Shown: positions 5,806 through 6,890 of the stretch, one piece after another | Layout of the letters: every line of letters starts with the position of its first letter | Numbering within the stretch: the first letter of the stretch is position 1 | Assembly (NCBI RefSeq): GCF_000966975.1 | Contig: NZ_JZWV01001061.1 | Location: 1 to 6,890, forward strand | Source: Streptomyces katrae | GTDB taxonomy: Bacteria > Actinomycetota > Actinomycetes > Streptomycetales > Streptomycetaceae | Direction of reading: 5' to 3' | DNA length: 6,890 nucleotides | Position numbers and translations under genes: made by a program | Notes under the pieces: generated by a model | Database searches by the model: none | Told to the model about the DNA's origin: nothing | What the model saw: only the letters and a program-made list of their open reading frames with translations

Positions 5806-6890
5806 ATGGCAACTTGGGACGCCCTGAAGCGTTCGTACACCTGGACCGTGGGGCACACCCCGTGGTCGGCCTGGGCCTGGCGCAATACGGCCTTCAGCGT
5901 CGCGGCGATCCCGCCCGCGCTGCCGGTCGCCACCGGCCTCCTCCTGCTGACCGTGGCCGCACCCGGCCGCACCGCCCTCCCGCTCCTGCTCTGCCTGGCG
6001 CTCTCCCCGCTGCTGACGAAGCTCCAGCGCAGCCGCTTCCGGGTACTGCTCGGCCTGGACGTACCGCCCGTCGTCCACACCCACCCCTGGCGCACCGTAC
6101 GCGGACTGTCCGAACGGCTGCGCTCCGAGGCGACCCGGCGCCAGTACGCCTACCACCTCGCCGTCAGCCCGCTCGCCGCCCTCGGGGCCGGCCTGCTCGT
6201 GCTCACCTGGGCCTGCGGCCTCGCCGGAGCCTCCGCCTACGCCTGGGTCTGGATGCTCCCCTCCGACGGCGAACTCCCCGACTTCGGCTGGACCCGCCAG
6301 TACGACCTCCTCACCGTCGGCGGCGCCCTCATGCTGCTCGCCGCACCCTGGATGGCGGCGCTCCTGACCCGGCTCGACGCCCTCGCCGCCGCCTCCCTCC
6401 TCGGCCCCAACCGGGCCCGCGAACTCCAGCGGCGCGTCGAGGACCTCGCCGAGAGCCGCGCCGGGGTGCTGGACGCCGCAGACATCGAACGCCGCCGCAT
6501 CGAACGCGACCTGCACGACGGCGCACAACAGCGCCTGGTCTCCCTCGCCATGAACCTCGGCATCGCCCGCGCCACCCTCCAGGACCTCCCGCCCGAGGCC
6601 AAGGCCGTCATCGACGAGGCCCACCGCGAGGCGAAGGAGGCCATCGAGGAACTCAGCAACCTGGTACGGGGCCTGCACCCAGCCGTCCTGGAGGACCGCG
6701 GCCTCGACGCCGCCCTCTCCGGGATCGCCGCCCGCGCCCCGTTGCCCGTCGAACTCACCGTGGACCTCGCCGAACGCCCCGGCCCCACCGTCGAGGCCGT
6801 CGCCTACTTCGTCGTCTCCGAAGCCCTCGCCAACGTCGCCAAGCACGCCCGAGCCCGCCGCTGTTCGGTCACCGTCGCCCGGGTCCCGGG
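5806..6890 (+). CDS. NarL-type sensor histidine kinase with four-helix membrane sensor (partial, C-terminus missing)
   Basis: The frame opens at ATG 5806 and is still open at the window end, giving 361 residues. Membrane half: an N-terminal amphipathic/Trp-rich stretch (1-28), then hydrophobic segments at about 29-52, 57-72, 118-150 and 168-190, an arrangement like the 'putative sensor' module of actinobacterial kinases. A helical linker (200-228) leads to the HisKA_3 dimerisation domain with the phospho-acceptor H237 in IERRRIERDLHDGAQQRLV, the hallmark of kinases paired with NarL/FixJ-type response regulators. The second helix of the four-helix bundle contains EELSNLVRGLHPAVLEDRGL (about 284-304). 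The HATPase domain begins at about 320 and shows the N-box E339 and N343 in SEALANVAKHA. The G-boxes lie beyond the window. No strong Shine-Dalgarno precedes the ATG (ACGGGT at best), and TACCGT at 5794-5799 would fit a leaderless transcript. The response regulator would normally be immediately downstream, outside the window. The signal sensed is unknown. Confidence 0.9.
   Translation, partial: MATWDALKRSYTWTVGHTPWSAWAWRNTAFSVAAIPPALPVATGLLLLTVAAPGRTALPLLLCLALSPLLTKLQRSRFRVLLGLDVPPVVHTHPWRTVRGLSERLRSEATRRQYAYHLAVSPLAALGAGLLVLTWACGLAGASAYAWVWMLPSDGELPDFGWTRQYDLLTVGGALMLLAAPWMAALLTRLDALAAASLLGPNRARELQRRVEDLAESRAGVLDAADIERRRIERDLHDGAQQRLVSLAMNLGIARATLQDLPPEAKAVIDEAHREAKEAIEELSNLVRGLHPAVLEDRGLDAALSGIAARAPLPVELTVDLAERPGPTVEAVAYFVVSEALANVAKHARARRCSVTVARVP

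Noticed and set aside
5704..6846. 380-codon minus-strand open frame antisense to the histidine kinase
   Set aside because: The plus strand encodes clear HisKA_3 and N-box motifs over the same bases. The minus product is a Gly/Glu/Ala-rich composition artefact without any recognisable domain.

Overview
The window is very GC-rich DNA with strong G/C preference at third codon positions, Shine-Dalgarno sites of the AAGGAG/GGAGG type and gene families typical of Streptomyces or a close actinomycete relative. It is chromosomal in character: I see no transposase, integrase, phage gene, tRNA, rRNA or CRISPR array. Species cannot be fixed from the sequence alone.

Layout. (1) Positions 1-1681, minus strand: two translationally coupled genes (ATGA overlap). 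The upstream one is a 285-aa DUF4132-family protein. The downstream one is a large uncharacterised protein that runs off the left edge. In related genomes, from memory, such pairs sit beside MoxR-type AAA ATPase and vWA-domain genes. (2) 1881-1913: a perfect 15-bp stem-loop, the likely terminator of the next gene. (3) 1932-3391, minus strand: a 14-TM DHA2-type MFS drug exporter gene that is broken. The reading frame changes near position 2410 and roughly 20 residues appear to be missing there, so it is a pseudogene or a sequence error. (4) 3392-3560: divergent regulatory region with a 15-bp MarR-type palindrome over the -35 of the regulator gene. (5) 3561-4007, plus: a MarR-family regulator, probably translated from a leaderless mRNA and probably controlling the exporter. 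(6) 4126-4629, minus: an OhrR-type one-cysteine peroxide sensor of the MarR superfamily, whose 3' end is tandemly duplicated. (7) 4630-4743: divergent ohrR/ohr control region with a near-perfect 22-bp palindrome. (8) 4744-5154, plus: Ohr, the thiol peroxidase for organic hydroperoxides, with all expected catalytic residues. (9) 5173-5628, minus: a small four-helix membrane protein of unknown function. (10) 5806-6890, plus: a NarL-type two-component sensor histidine kinase, cut off at the right edge before the end of its ATPase domain.

Functionally the middle of the window is a chemical-stress island. It holds two divergent MarR-type regulator/target pairs, one for drug export and one for organic peroxide detoxification, whose regulator genes face each other tail to tail. 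The flanks are a poorly understood DUF4132 locus and a two-component signalling gene. Most of this is recognisable biology. The least explained elements are the DUF4132 pair, the damaged exporter, and the fine structure of the two operator regions.
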